The notes: generated by a model from the sequence alone, not told the origin. DNA of 64,000 nt from Anaerolineae bacterium (GCA_023382655.1 JAHDWK010000001.1:421089-485088); one strand, 5' to 3'. Numbered from the stretch's first letter, positions 43,401-52,361 are shown. Made by a program: numbers and translations.

Positions 43401-44623
43401 TCTTTTCTGTGGGCTGCCATTCCGGGCTGAACGTGACCGATGCGCTGGCCACGGAGCCGCGTGATTGGCCGCAGGCGTTTAACCGCCAGAATGCCACCTT
43501 TTTGGGTAATACCGGCTTTGGCTACGGCGATTCTGACCTGGTGGCCTACTCCGAACTGCTGATGACGAACTTTGTGGAGGCGTTGGGTGATTGGAGCGAA
43601 GGGCCACAAACGGTGGGGCAGGCGATGCGCATGGCGAAATTCCGCTATTTCAACAGCCTGACCGCCGGTTCGTTCAGCAATTACGATGAAAAGTCCATCG
43701 CGGTGATGACGCTGTATGGCTTGCCTATGCTGCGCATCAATATGCCGGTGACTTCTAGCATACCGGTGGGTGGTTACAGTGTCGTGGGCGATGGGCGGTC
43801 TGTGGCAGGGGTGAATGGCGTGATGGGTACGGCCGTCAGCCTGGATTTGACGTATGAACGGCATGATGTGGCTGGCCGGGGCAGTTACTTTACATTAACC
43901 GGCGAAGATGAGACGCAGGTGGCGGGTGGCCGCCCCATTCAGCCGCGGGGCAGCGTGGACGTGAGTATGCCCGGTTATCTGGCCAAAGGGGTGCTGTGGA
44001 CAGGTGGCAGTTACACCGACATTCCCAATTTTGACCCCCTGGTTTCGCGCGTGATTACCGAGGAACGATACATTGATCCGGAACCGGGTTATGGCATTGG
44101 CTATTGGTTCCCGGTGGGGTTGGGTTCGATCAATCGTTTTGTCACCCTTGAAGGGGAATCGTTGGCCCGGCTGGTCTATGTACCGGGTCAGTTTAAACCG
44201 GAAGGCAGCGGTGAAGGGACGCAGCGATTGTATTCGCACCTGGAGTTTGAGGTGTACCATGCACCGTTTGACAATACGGACTTTGTGGCCCCCAGCATTT
44301 GGAATGCGGATGCGTGGCGGGATGGCGACGGCCGTACCGTCCATTTTGACGTGCGCGTGACGGACCAGAGCAGTGCCATTGCCCGCGTAGTGGTGCTATA
44401 TCGCTTGCAAGACAGCCGTACCTGGCAATCGCTCGACCTGACCTATGAACCGACGACACAGATGGCTTCGGGCAGTGTGGAAATCTTACGGCCGTATGAA
44501 TTCCTGGTGCAGGCCGTAGATACCAGCGGCAATGTCTCCCTGGCGCTCGATCACGGCTTCGGTTTTGGCGGTGATCTGCCACCGATGTGGTACCTGAACC
44601 TGCCGGTGATTTTGAAGCCGTGA
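40469..44623 (+). CDS. secreted PD40-propeller and C25-like (caspase-fold) peptidase
   Basis: The 1384-residue protein has a signal peptide (SILASVLVSIMGLLAVVLTGQA). Residues about 45-480 are TolB/PD40-type beta-propeller blades (ISANGRYVAYSS, ISGDGQEIVFTS, ISADGRFVVFTS). Residues about 510-650 look like a PPC-type sandwich with a hexapeptide QLSNIG insert. Residues about 690-1085 form a clan CD cysteine peptidase of the gingipain (C25) kind: LNSHFEHY gives His948 and FSVGCHSGLN gives Cys983. The C-terminus has beta domains. The start at 40469 is used because GGAAGG then stands at a proper distance; 40463 is possible. Operon partner of the cyclase-TPR gene. Confidence 0.85.
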   Translation: MKNRSLSILASVLVSIMGLLAVVLTGQAANRSEATQPIPAALQSPALLPPVPQTTLISLAANGDGADAPSADPAISANGRYVAYSSRAQNIVISDTNPFTEDIFVYDVEYDLNIQLTPYPGGQANNDSFNPDISGDGQEIVFTSYADNWIPGVDYNQQTDIYAQVYYENEEDLSGGQGSSSYIYLVSHVIDDGNMFAADDASYEPAISLNGRYVAFTSLATNLVLTDTNNVSDVFVRDLHTGEIERVSVAANGAQGLGPSYQPDISADGRFVVFTSAAPNLVPNDTNNAPDIFLHDRVTNLTRRVSVNSSGGQGLPGGTGGGLAQNPSISANGQFIVFESTFTNLSLSPDTNNAKDIFIHNPLSGETRLISRADDGTQGNNISDRPVISPDARYVAYRSLASNLVMSDTNGTADIFVADLVQLTVTRQSVAADGAQSHGDVGATNADLAANGSALVFDSDAPDLVLNDTNGGLADIFLRDRDLPEVTYRYTAREIDLDDYPITDTVEADAAAQWYKIPVDDAGSTITISLYNLSGDYNLYLFAPAIDEETGQIRDLGQLSNIGQLSNIGQLSNIGQLSNIGDLLDLGFLNSLGQLSNIGQLSNIGQLSNIAGVGDIGSLVNLSINPDFTDEFIAHEVHELYGDYYLAVVPHNRHAVGTIYTLDVEVAPPAQYWDPANYFPVVTYTTPAVDPTINTIILVNSNRLFATYTDTVSTNLLLGRLYSNLAPHPQVNGVVVDLTNYYGFNEQFWGAYAYFDADPANPNTANFVARQIKALLYALAPAYPNLENIVLVGEDLMIPHRRLPDVALIANERHYAEIAYTPALSGSLGSRYMLSDDYYAALVPLPMQGREFYLPQVAVGRLVETPAEMLSMVNSFLTDSVIEPGDALVTGYDFLIDQANVITASLAAQGIPLANQTHLIDNSWTAVDFANTLFTQPVAPGLIALNSHFEHYRFFPNGPQDVFATQIIAATDYEGSLIFSVGCHSGLNVTDALATEPRDWPQAFNRQNATFLGNTGFGYGDSDLVAYSELLMTNFVEALGDWSEGPQTVGQAMRMAKFRYFNSLTAGSFSNYDEKSIAVMTLYGLPMLRINMPVTSSIPVGGYSVVGDGRSVAGVNGVMGTAVSLDLTYERHDVAGRGSYFTLTGEDETQVAGGRPIQPRGSVDVSMPGYLAKGVLWTGGSYTDIPNFDPLVSRVITEERYIDPEPGYGIGYWFPVGLGSINRFVTLEGESLARLVYVPGQFKPEGSGEGTQRLYSHLEFEVYHAPFDNTDFVAPSIWNADAWRDGDGRTVHFDVRVTDQSSAIARVVVLYRLQDSRTWQSLDLTYEPTTQMASGSVEILRPYEFLVQAVDTSGNVSLALDHGFGFGGDLPPMWYLNLPVILKP
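42140..42298 (+). repeat. coding hexapeptide repeats QLSNIG within the C25-like protein
   Basis: Seven copies of an 18-base unit coding for Q-L-S-N-I-G occur as blocks of four and three, separated by a degenerate stretch (DLLDLGFLNSL). They begin at about residue 558. Synonymous differences between copies show that the repeat is held at protein level. Confidence 0.9.
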
Positions 44624-44640
44624 TTGATTTAGAAGAAAGT

Positions 44641-44703
44641 AAGCAGTGAGCGGTAAGCGGTAAGCAGACCGTTCACTGCTCACTGCTCACCGCTTACTGC
44701 ACA
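44641..44703. repeat. heptanucleotide hairpin, gtgagca/gctcact family
   Basis: Left units gtgagcg/gtaagcg and right units gctcact/gcttact form a hairpin between the C25-like gene and the racemase gene. Confidence 0.8.
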
Positions 44704-44723
44704 CTTTTCCATACGGCAAAGGC

Positions 44724-45488
44724 ATGAAAAAAACGATTGGCGTTGTTGCTGGAGTAGGGCCGCTGGCCGGGCTGGATTTGCAGCAGAAGATTGTGAGCCA
44801 GACCATCGCCAGCCGGGACCAGGATCATCTGACGGTGTTGAGTGTGTCACGGCCGTCTACCATCCCCGACCGCACCGAATATCTGTTGGGGCAGGTGGCC
44901 GAAAACCCGGCCACTGCGTTGGCGGAGCAGGTGCAACTGCTGGCGCAGATGGGGGCGCAGGTGGTGGGCATTCCCTGCAACACCGCCCATGCCCCGCCCA
45001 TCTGGGATGTGCTGCGGGCGGAACTGGCTCAGGCCGATTGCCAGGTTCACCTGCTGCACATGATTGCCGAAGTGGGGCGGTTTTTAGGGAAGCATCATCC
45101 AGAGATTGAGCGCGTCGGGATTCTTTCCACAACGGGCACGTACCGGGCGGAAGTGTATCCACAGGTGTTGGCGGGGTTGGGGTTCACGGCCGTTACCCCC
45201 ACCCTGTCCATGCAAGAAACCCTCATTCATCCGGCCGTTTACCACCCGCAGCATGGCATCAAATCATGCGGCCGGGTCACCGACCGCGCCCGGCAGGATT
45301 TGCTGGCGGGCGTAGCCGCATTGCAGGCGCAGGGGGCGCAGGCTATCGTGTTAGGCTGCACCGAAATCCCCCTGGCCCTCACGGAAAAACAGATGGGCGA
45401 CACCCTCCTCATTGACCCCACGCTGATTCTGGCGCGGGCATTGATACGGGAGGCGGATGGGGAGAAGTTACGGCCGTATGCCTGTTAA
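44724..45488 (+). CDS. aspartate/glutamate racemase family protein
   Basis: The 254-residue product has the two-domain fold of cofactor-independent amino acid racemases. The catalytic cysteines are in GIPCNTAHAPPIWD (about residue 84) and VLGCTEIPLAL (about residue 215), with the N-terminal GVVAGVGPLAGLDL typical of the YgeA/aspartate racemase subgroup. It would interconvert L- and D-aspartate or glutamate, possibly for the cell wall. The next gene, a P1 aminopeptidase, can release D-amino acids, so the pair fits D-amino acid handling. Confidence 0.9.
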   Translation: MKKTIGVVAGVGPLAGLDLQQKIVSQTIASRDQDHLTVLSVSRPSTIPDRTEYLLGQVAENPATALAEQVQLLAQMGAQVVGIPCNTAHAPPIWDVLRAELAQADCQVHLLHMIAEVGRFLGKHHPEIERVGILSTTGTYRAEVYPQVLAGLGFTAVTPTLSMQETLIHPAVYHPQHGIKSCGRVTDRARQDLLAGVAALQAQGAQAIVLGCTEIPLALTEKQMGDTLLIDPTLILARALIREADGEKLRPYAC

Positions 45489-45532
45489 AGACAGCCGATT
45501 TCTTCAAGAAATCGGATGTCTGGAGATAGACC

Positions 45533-46648
45533 ATGCCCAGAATACGTGAACTAGGGATTTATGAAAGCAAGCTGCCACCGGGGGCGCACAATGCCATTAC
45601 CGATGTGGCCGGGGTGGTGGTGGGGCATTACACGCTCATTGCCGGGGAAGGGGCGTGGACGGGCAACGGGCCATTCCGCACCGGGGTGACGGTGATCATG
45701 CCGCATGAGGGGAATGTGTTTGAGGAAAAGGTCACGGCCGTGACCCACACCATCAACGGCTTTGGCAAAGTGTACGGCTTTGAACAGGTGCGCGAACTGG
45801 GTACCATCGAAACGCCCATTGCCCTGACCGGCACACTCAACGTGCCCCGCGTGGCTGACGCCCTGATGACCATCGCCATTGAGCAAAACCCGCACATCGG
45901 CCTCGGTTTTGCCGAGAGTGGGCGGCAGGGCTACCACAGCGTCAACCCGGTGGTGGGCGAAACCAGCGACGGCTACCTGAGTGATTTGCAGGCGCGGCCC
46001 ATTGGCCTGGCCGAAGTGCGGGCGGCGCTGGCAGACGCCGCCACCGGCCCGGTAGCCGAAGGTGTGGTGGGGGCGGGCACAGGCACCAGTTGTTTTGGTT
46101 GGAAGGGGGGCATTGGTTCCGCCAGCCGGGTACTGCCCAGGCGGGCCGGCAGCTTTACTATCGGCGTGTTGGTACAGACCAATTACGGTTCGCCGGAGGA
46201 GCTAACCATTTGTGGCGTACCGGTGGGGCAGCAGGTACGGCCGTCCAAACCAGAAAAACGGCAGGAAGACGGCTCGATTATGATCGTGCTGGCCACGGAT
46301 GCGCCGTTGGACACCCGCCAGTTGGGGCGGCTGTGCCAGCGGGCAGCATTTGGGCTGGCGCGCACCGGCAGCACCTGCCACGGCGGCAGCGGTGATTTTG
46401 TGATCGCCTTTAGCACGGCCAACCGTACACCGGATCGGCCAACAAAACTGGGGGGGCAACGGCCGTATTTTCTGGAACAGCCGGTGATGGACTTGCTTTC
46501 GCTGGCAGTAATTGAAGTGGTAGAGGAAGCGATTTACAACAGCCTGTTCATGGCGCACACAGTTGTGGGGCGGGATGGCAATACCCGGTATGGTTTGCCG
46601 GTGGATGAGGTGATGGCGGTGATGGGGCGGTACGGCCGTCATCAGTGA
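45533..46648 (+). CDS. P1 family aminopeptidase (DmpA type)
   Basis: The 371-residue product belongs to the self-processing N-terminal nucleophile-like P1 family. Key blocks are ITDVAGVVVGHYTL, VTVIMPHEGNVFEEKV, TGTLNVPRVADAL, GAGTGTSCFGWKGGIGSASRV (the cleavage and nucleophile Ser lie in GIGSASR) and FTIGVLVQTNYGSPEELTICGVPVG. Members cleave N-terminal L- or D-residues or beta-peptides. GGAGATAG precedes the ATG. It is 44 bases after the racemase gene, probably in one transcript. Confidence 0.92.
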   Translation: MPRIRELGIYESKLPPGAHNAITDVAGVVVGHYTLIAGEGAWTGNGPFRTGVTVIMPHEGNVFEEKVTAVTHTINGFGKVYGFEQVRELGTIETPIALTGTLNVPRVADALMTIAIEQNPHIGLGFAESGRQGYHSVNPVVGETSDGYLSDLQARPIGLAEVRAALADAATGPVAEGVVGAGTGTSCFGWKGGIGSASRVLPRRAGSFTIGVLVQTNYGSPEELTICGVPVGQQVRPSKPEKRQEDGSIMIVLATDAPLDTRQLGRLCQRAAFGLARTGSTCHGGSGDFVIAFSTANRTPDRPTKLGGQRPYFLEQPVMDLLSLAVIEVVEEAIYNSLFMAHTVVGRDGNTRYGLPVDEVMAVMGRYGRHQ

Positions 46649-46742
46649 CGGCCGTGCATTGTAATGACCTTGTAAAGATTTGCTCATCGCGCCTGAATGG
46701 TGGCTATACTGGCGGCAGTTTATGGCAAAGGAGTGATTTGTT

Positions 46743-46943
46743 ATGCCCATGTATGAATTTGCCTGCCAGACATGCGGGCAGCCATTTGAGAAGCAATTGC
46801 GCATGTCGCAGGTGGGGGAAGAACAGGTTTGCCCCAAGTGTGGCAGTGGGGAGACCCGGCGGCGATTTGGTACGGCCGTGGCCATTGGTGGTATACAGGT
46901 GAAGACGGCCGTGGCCGCCCCGTCCCGCAGCCCCTTCACCTGA
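46743..46943 (+). CDS. FmdB-type zinc ribbon protein
   Basis: The 66-residue product begins MPMYEFACQTCGQPFEKQL and carries two CxxC pairs (CQTC, CPKC), the FmdB-like zinc ribbon. Such small proteins are widespread and proposed regulators, though without firm function. GGAGTGA precedes the ATG. A strong bidirectional terminator stands 45 bases after the stop. Confidence 0.9.
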   Translation: MPMYEFACQTCGQPFEKQLRMSQVGEEQVCPKCGSGETRRRFGTAVAIGGIQVKTAVAAPSRSPFT

Positions 46944-46987
46944 GCGAGCGGCTGTTAAGCAGGCCGGTGGCCTGCTCCCCCACAAAA

Positions 46988-47021
46988 AAAGAGCGCCGGG
47001 CAAAGGCCCGGCGCTCTTTTA
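46988..47021. terminator. bidirectional intrinsic terminator
   Basis: An 11-bp GC-rich stem (46991-47001 with 47006-47016) is flanked by an A-run on the left and a T-run on the right, so it can end transcription both from the FmdB gene and from the converging lipoprotein gene. Confidence 0.92.
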
Positions 47022-47046
47022 GCAACACACTATTACCGTTTATCGC

Positions 47047-49125
47047 CTATTCAATAAACATGTCATAGGTACCCTGGGATTCAAAGAAGTCGCTCAATTC
47101 AATGATGACTAATCCTTCATCGCCAAAGGTGAACTCCAACACTTCCGCTTCGCCGCTGAAAGCGTCATCTATTTCTGCCAGCACATTACCGTCCAGGTCC
47201 AAGATGCGGATGACCACATCAGTCGTTTCGCCGGGGGTGGCCGTAACGGTAGCTACATCACCTGACTCGCCGCCCAAGTAGTATTGCAGCAGGTTCGCTT
47301 CACCAAAATCGCCAAACACCTCGTCCCCAATTGCCAGCTCAAAAATGACAAATTCGGAACCGATCAGGGCGATCTCATAATTGCCTACGCTGCCTTCATA
47401 TCCGGTAATGGCAAAGTAATAGTTGCCGTCTTCTGGTACTTCAAACTCCAGCCATTCCAGACCGGTGGAGGCGTCAATTTCGTCAATCAGTTCGTCGGTG
47501 TCGTCATTGTAAAGCGAGATGACCAGATCGAACTCTAGCTCTACCGGGTCGGCAATGACGGTGACAAAATCGCCTTCCAGTGCATTGAAGGGGAAAGCGT
47601 GTTCCTCGTCTGCATCTTCCAGTTCATCGGTAGCAAAGAAGGCGGTGTTGGTCTCGCCGTTGTTGGTAGAGGTGATCAGGACCTCATAGTCACCGCCGGT
47701 ACCATCATAACTATCCACAGTCACGCTGTACAAACCATCTTCAGGAATGACAACAATCGGTATAAATTCAGTGCCAAAGGAAGCGTCTGTTGGTTCACCT
47801 ACCAGGGAATTACCGTCGGCGTCAACCACATCTATGACCACATCCATGTCATCCCCCAATGGGGTAACGGTGATATTGACCAGATCATCTTCCAAAGCAG
47901 TAAATGTCCAGAAGGCAGTTTCATCACCCTCTAGTGAACCTTCTACGGATTCACCAATGACAACATCACCGGTGACTGTGCCGCCGGTCGTGCCGCCGGT
48001 TGTGCCGCTGCCTGCTTCGATAACAGAGATGGTGTAATCACCGGTATCTCCGGCAAACCCTTTGACCATGATGGTGTAACTGCCGGGGGCCGGGAAAGCG
48101 AGCGCCTCAATCGTTTCTGTGCCAAACTGGTCATCCAGTTCGCCGCCAATTACAGAATTGCCATCGGCATCCAGCACGTCTACCACCACATCCAGGTCGT
48201 CGGCCGGTTCCACAATGATGTCTACCACTTCCCCTTCCAGAGCGATGTAGCTCCAGGCGTCGCCGGCTTCGTCTTCGACGGCGTCATCTAGCACATCGCC
48301 AGGCAGCAAGAAGCCGGCCGTTGTGCCCGGCGTTGTTGTGCCCGGCGTCTCGGTGGCGGTCATGGATACGGCGGGGGTGCTGAGGGTAACGGTGTTGAGC
48401 ATTTCGTCAAAGATGGGAAGGTATTGGCTTTCTGTACCTGCTTGTGTGCCCCCAATGACGAGCAGCATCCGGTTATTGTCTGGGTCAGACAGGGCAGCCA
48501 ATTTAACCACGCCTTCTTCCCCCTCGGCCACGACATCGTAAACGGCCGTAGCCGCATCAACACCGGCAATGGTAGCCGCGACTGCTTCTTCCCGTGGTGT
48601 AAAGAGCATTTCTTCTTCCGACCCGCTCATTTCGGTAAAGAAGGAGGAAAAAGCGTTTAGAGCCGCTACCGGGTCAGACGGGTCGCCTTCGGTTACCAGA
48701 AAAGCCAAGATATCCAGCGGTAGATTCATCATTTGTACAATCATGCCGTCTTGAATCATCAGTTCGGTATTGGCCAAAATGGCGGCGTCGGAAGCCAGAC
48801 GCAGACTACCATCGTCGCCTGTTTCTGTGACCCAATCTTCCGGGTGACTGATGGTGACGCCCAGGTCTTCGTTGGTTAATTCCTGAAGAGAGGCGGACAC
48901 TTCCGGTGTGGCCGTTGGCTCTGGAGTATTGGTCGGCGCGGGTGTATCTGTCGGCGCCGGGGTATTAGTCGGGGGGACAGGCGTTTCGGTGGCGGGAACG
49001 GCCGTGTTGGTCGGCGCTGTTGTGGCCGTGGGTGCAGCCTCTTCTTCGCCACCGCCGCAAGCTACCAGCAGCCCCAACGCCGCCAGAAAAGCCAGAATCG
49101 TTAACAATCGGTACATTTGTTTCAT
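47047..49125 (-). CDS. lipoprotein with Pro/Thr linker and PPC-type repeat domains
   Basis: The 692-residue product has a lipoprotein signal ending LGLLVACGGG, then a linker of about 50 residues made of P/T/A repeats. Residues about 75-250 hold a PsbP/DUF-like domain (LGVTISHPEDWVTETGDDG). The rest holds about four pre-peptidase-type (PPC) beta sandwiches, each with a pattern such as WSYIALEGEVVDIIVEPADDLDVVVDVLDADGNS and a closing YTIMVKGF or YSVTVDSYDG. It is very acidic, likely cell-surface exposed and Ca-binding or adhesive. It carries only few ACGGCCGT copies. Confidence 0.85.
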   Translation of the reverse strand: MKQMYRLLTILAFLAALGLLVACGGGEEEAAPTATTAPTNTAVPATETPVPPTNTPAPTDTPAPTNTPEPTATPEVSASLQELTNEDLGVTISHPEDWVTETGDDGSLRLASDAAILANTELMIQDGMIVQMMNLPLDILAFLVTEGDPSDPVAALNAFSSFFTEMSGSEEEMLFTPREEAVAATIAGVDAATAVYDVVAEGEEGVVKLAALSDPDNNRMLLVIGGTQAGTESQYLPIFDEMLNTVTLSTPAVSMTATETPGTTTPGTTAGFLLPGDVLDDAVEDEAGDAWSYIALEGEVVDIIVEPADDLDVVVDVLDADGNSVIGGELDDQFGTETIEALAFPAPGSYTIMVKGFAGDTGDYTISVIEAGSGTTGGTTGGTVTGDVVIGESVEGSLEGDETAFWTFTALEDDLVNITVTPLGDDMDVVIDVVDADGNSLVGEPTDASFGTEFIPIVVIPEDGLYSVTVDSYDGTGGDYEVLITSTNNGETNTAFFATDELEDADEEHAFPFNALEGDFVTVIADPVELEFDLVISLYNDDTDELIDEIDASTGLEWLEFEVPEDGNYYFAITGYEGSVGNYEIALIGSEFVIFELAIGDEVFGDFGEANLLQYYLGGESGDVATVTATPGETTDVVIRILDLDGNVLAEIDDAFSGEAEVLEFTFGDEGLVIIELSDFFESQGTYDMFIE

Positions 49126-49271
49126 GAAAATCTCCTCGTTTTTATGGTTTGAAAATTGGTGTGCTTTTAATGATGGGGACGGTAAACACCGCCAATTCTA
49201 TAGTGCTTGCGTAAATTAGCATAGCGCCCCGGTACTGTCTATAGGACTATTTGCCGGGTTGAGCCATCCGC

Positions 49272-49667
49272 TTAAACCCCCCAACCTTGGGGTAATACGG
49301 CAATACCGGCAAAAACCAGAATAAAAATGCCCAGGATGATGAGAGCATAGCTGCGGAATTTGGTCGTATCATCGGCATTACGCCAGCGGCGGGAAAGGTG
49401 GGCCAACACCACCACCAGGATCATGGTGAAGGCATGTTCCGCCCGGTAGCGCACCAGCCCCACATCCAGCCAACCCCAGATAAAGAGGATTAGCCCCAAT
49501 AATAGTTGCAGGTCAATCAACCCCACAAAGCCGCTCATCAGTCCGCGATCCATTGGCTGGAAACTGGCTTTGCGCAGCCAGCCGAGCAGAAATTTGATGA
49601 AGGCGATCACGCCGACCACCACAACCAGCCAGCGTACAATCGAGTGAATTGTCAGAAGTATCTCCAT
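49272..49667 (-). CDS. four-helix membrane protein of a cytochrome-b-like annotated family
   Basis: The 131-residue product has four hydrophobic helices and conserved His positions in IHSIVRW, AEHAFTM and LAHLSRRW. It resembles short membrane proteins often labelled cytochrome B in Bacteroidetes and Chloroflexota, though haem binding is unproven. The start at 49667 is chosen since the open frame before it covers repeat sequences, and AAGGAAAAC stands just upstream. Confidence 0.7.
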   Translation of the reverse strand: MEILLTIHSIVRWLVVVVGVIAFIKFLLGWLRKASFQPMDRGLMSGFVGLIDLQLLLGLILFIWGWLDVGLVRYRAEHAFTMILVVVLAHLSRRWRNADDTTKFRSYALIILGIFILVFAGIAVLPQGWGV

Positions 49668-50112
49668 ATCGTTTTCCTTATTGTTATTATGATAGTTCGT
49701 AGTAACCGCTTTAGTGGGTAAAACAGCTAAAGTCGCTACTACCAGCCGTTTGGTGGCGAATGATAATGCGTTACGGCCGTCTGTCAAACGAGACCTGACA
49801 GGTTTCAAAAACTTGTCAGGTTTGTGGCGGTTGTGGTGACATTTGGCAGGGGGAACACGGCCGTATGTCACTGTTAGCTCTCTACCCCATTTGCCATACT
49901 AACCACAGATCGCCGTGCTGGTTTGGGGGAAGATGAACCGTTAACAACCAGGTATCAACGTGGTTTGATGCCTGGTTTTGCATTTGTCAGCCGTAGTGGT
50001 TTCCCACCCACTGCGGGCTTTTTCAGAATAGTTTTCCTGGCGCAATACGCGCTATGGAGGGTGAAATTCGTAATTCATCCTTCATAATTCATAATTCCAA
50101 AGGAGCATTTGA
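49668..50112. other. repeat-rich 445-base intergenic region
   Basis: Going from left: a degenerate gttcgtagtag-type palindrome at about 49690-49741, an acctgacaggt hairpin relative at about 49793-49825, two tandem hairpins at 49946-50020, and a short cataatt heptad array at about 50065-50098 directly before the ferredoxin gene. The genes on both sides diverge. No protein or tRNA gene is seen. Confidence 0.65.
49946..50024 (+). promoter_or_regulatory. tandem hairpins upstream of the 2-oxoacid oxidoreductase operon
   Basis: Hairpin 1 pairs 49946-49958 with 49965-49977 (one wobble) and ends in TTTTG. Hairpin 2 pairs 49990-49999 with 50008-50018 and ends in TTTTT. Two terminator-like hairpins in series about 100 bases before the operon may be an attenuator, although a known riboswitch is not recognisable. 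Confidence 0.45.
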
Positions 50113-50379
50113 ATGGCCACAGGAAGAATCGTTATTGACCTGGAACGATGTAAAGGATGTGAAATCTGCCGGGAAGCCTGTCCCCAACATGTAATTGAAT
50201 TTGCCGATAAGCTAAATAGCAAAGGGTATTACCCGGCCATGCTGGTAGACCCCCACCATGACTGCACGGGTTGTGCTTTGTGCGCCGTCGTTTGCCCGGA
50301 TGGGTGCATTACCGTGTATCGTGATATTCCCCAAAAACCGGCCCGCGCTGTGCGGGAGGAGGTAGCAGCCCATGTCTAA
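50113..50379 (+). CDS. 2-oxoacid:ferredoxin oxidoreductase, delta (ferredoxin-like) subunit
   Basis: The 88-residue product holds two 4Fe-4S clusters: [12 protein letters not shown] and [12 protein letters not shown]. It passes electrons from the catalytic subunits to external ferredoxin. AAAGGAG is 9 bases before the ATG. The gene overlaps the alpha subunit start by 8 bases, showing translational coupling. Confidence 0.93.
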   Translation: MATGRIVIDLERCKGCEICREACPQHVIEFADKLNSKGYYPAMLVDPHHDCTGCALCAVVCPDGCITVYRDIPQKPARAVREEVAAHV

Positions 50380-51460
50380 GCAATTACTCAAAGGAAATGT
50401 AGCTCTGGCGGAAGCGGCCGTGCGCGCTGGCTGCCAGGCCTATTTTGGTTATCCCATCACCCCACAGACCGAGCTGCTAGAGCATATGTCGAAGCGGATG
50501 GTGGAATTGGAGCGCACCTTTTTACAGGCGGAGAGCGAAGTGGCCGCCATCAACATGGTGTATGGTGCGGCGGCGGCCGGGGTGCGGACGATGACTTCCT
50601 CCAGCAGCCCCGGCATCAGCCTGATGCAGGAAGGGTTTAGCTATATCGCCGGGTCAGAAGTGCCGGTGGTGATCATTGACGTGATGCGCGGTGGGCCAGG
50701 GTTGGGCAATATCCAGCCCAGCCAGGGTGACTATAACCAGGTAACGAAGTCGGCCGGGCATGGCGATTTTCATCCCATTGTGCTGGCCCCGGCCACGGTG
50801 CAGGAGGCGATTGACCTGACCATGCTGGCCTTTGACCTGGCCGATCAATACCGCACCATCGCTTTTGTGATTGCCGATGGGGCGATTGGGCAGATGATGG
50901 AACCGGCGGAACTGCCACCGATGCGTGAACTGCCCCAGTCACGACCGTCGTGGGCACTGACAGGTGCTGTTGGGCGCAAACCCAACCTGGTGAACTCGCT
51001 CTACATGGGCGCGGATGGCCTGGAAGAATTGAACCTGCGCTTGCAGGACAAATTGGCGGCCATCCAACAAAACGAAGTACGGTATGAAACGCATTTGGTG
51101 GAGGATGCAGAAATCGTGTTGGTGGCGTTTGGTACGGCGGCGCGGGTGGCGAAAACGGCCGTGCAGCATCTCCGCCGTGAAGGAATGCCCATTGGCCTCT
51201 TCCGCCCCATTACCCTCTGGCCCTTCCCCGAAGCCGAACTGCGGGCCATCGCCGATAAAACCGCTGCGCTATTGGTGGTGGAAATGAACGCCGGCCAAAT
51301 GCTGCATGATGTGCAGCGCATCGTCGGGCGCGGCCTGCCGGTGGAATTTCTGGGCCGCATGGGCGGCCAGATTCCCTTGCCGGAAGAAGTGGAAACGGCG
51401 GCGCGGGTCTTGTATGAGTGCGTGTTGGCCGATAACGGCGATTGGCTGCGTAATCCGTGA
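50372..51460 (+). CDS. vorB: 2-oxoacid:ferredoxin oxidoreductase, alpha subunit
   Basis: The 362-residue product begins [42 protein letters not shown], the signature of the VorB/KorA type alpha subunit, which holds the PFOR pyrimidine-binding domain and a transketolase C-like domain (about residues 240-350). With beta, gamma and delta subunits it oxidises branched-chain 2-oxoacids or 2-oxoglutarate with CoA and reduces ferredoxin. Which substrate is used cannot be told by sequence alone, but the linked aminotransferase favours amino-acid-derived 2-oxoacids. AGGAGG precedes the ATG. The TGA is inside a heptad array. Confidence 0.92.
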   Translation: MSKQLLKGNVALAEAAVRAGCQAYFGYPITPQTELLEHMSKRMVELERTFLQAESEVAAINMVYGAAAAGVRTMTSSSSPGISLMQEGFSYIAGSEVPVVIIDVMRGGPGLGNIQPSQGDYNQVTKSAGHGDFHPIVLAPATVQEAIDLTMLAFDLADQYRTIAFVIADGAIGQMMEPAELPPMRELPQSRPSWALTGAVGRKPNLVNSLYMGADGLEELNLRLQDKLAAIQQNEVRYETHLVEDAEIVLVAFGTAARVAKTAVQHLRREGMPIGLFRPITLWPFPEAELRAIADKTAALLVVEMNAGQMLHDVQRIVGRGLPVEFLGRMGGQIPLPEEVETAARVLYECVLADNGDWLRNP

Positions 51461-51520
51461 ATCGTAAGCCGTAACCCGTGAGCCGTAAACCGTAATCGGA
51501 TAACGGATAACGGCTTACGG
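51451..51520. repeat. heptanucleotide array, ccgtaat/ccgtgag family
   Basis: About nine units of ccgtaat, ccgtgag, ccgtaac and cggataa follow the alpha subunit gene, whose stop (51458-51460) is formed within them. The family recurs after the gamma subunit gene at 54.32 kb. Confidence 0.8.
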
Positions 51521-51535
51521 ACGACGGAGAAAAAA

Positions 51536-52306
51536 ATGACCACTGAACTGATAGAAACCCTCCCTCTGGAAAAACTGGTATATGAACGGCCAGAGTCGTT
51601 GTGTGATGTGTATACCCATTACTGCCCCGGCTGTACACATGGCACGGCGCACCGGCTGGTGGCGGAAGTGCTGGATGAATTGGAAATCCGCGAAAAGACG
51701 ATTTTGGTTTCCTCGGTAGGCTGTTCGGTCTTTTCGTACAACTATTTTGATGTGGATGCCTGTGAGGCGGCACACGGCCGTGCGCCAGCCATGGCTACCG
51801 GCGTCAAGCGCGTCAACCCGGATAATATCGTCTTCACCTACCAGGGCGATGGCGACCTGGCTTCCATTGGCATGGGCGAGATTATGCACACGGCCGCGCG
51901 CGGCGAAAAAATCACCGTCATCTTCATCAACAATGCCATTTACGGTATGACCGGTGGGCAAATGGCCCCTACCTCTCTGCCGGGACAGGTGACAACCTCG
52001 TCACCTTTTGGTCGGAATGTGACCATGACCGGCAACCCCCTGCACATGGCCGAACTGCTCGGTTCACTGCCGGGCACAGCTTATGCCGCGCGCCGCAGTT
52101 TGCATGACGCCCGGCACGTCATCCAGGCCAAAAAAGCGATCCGCACTGCTTTCGAAACGCAGATGAGGGGGCTAGGCTTTAGCGTGGTAGAACTGCTGTC
52201 CACCTGCCCCACCAACTGGGGCATGACCCCGGTGGAGTCGCTGCATTGGGTGGAAGAGAACATGGTGCCGGCCTATCCGCTGGGTGATTTTAAGGTAACG
52301 AGGTAG
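51536..52306 (+). CDS. 2-oxoacid:ferredoxin oxidoreductase, beta (TPP) subunit
   Basis: The 256-residue product contains the thiamine diphosphate site: [46 protein letters not shown] has the GDGD start and NN end of the TPP motif, and [14 protein letters not shown] carries the N-terminal cysteines. Together with alpha it forms the active site. GGAG precedes the ATG. Its TAG stop falls within a palindromic repeat. Confidence 0.93.
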   Translation: MTTELIETLPLEKLVYERPESLCDVYTHYCPGCTHGTAHRLVAEVLDELEIREKTILVSSVGCSVFSYNYFDVDACEAAHGRAPAMATGVKRVNPDNIVFTYQGDGDLASIGMGEIMHTAARGEKITVIFINNAIYGMTGGQMAPTSLPGQVTTSSPFGRNVTMTGNPLHMAELLGSLPGTAYAARRSLHDARHVIQAKKAIRTAFETQMRGLGFSVVELLSTCPTNWGMTPVESLHWVEENMVPAYPLGDFKVTR

Positions 52307-52361
52307 AGATGTTGCATGTAGAGACGTTGCATGTGGAGACGTTGCATTGCAACGTCTCTAC
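52304..52361. repeat. gagacgttgcatg palindromic repeat
   Basis: Three direct copies of gagacgttgcatg (first slightly changed) end in the complement tgcaacgtctctac, giving a hairpin. The beta subunit stop codon is its first triplet. Such GAGACGTTGCA palindromes are known as dispersed repeats in other bacteria. Confidence 0.8.
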
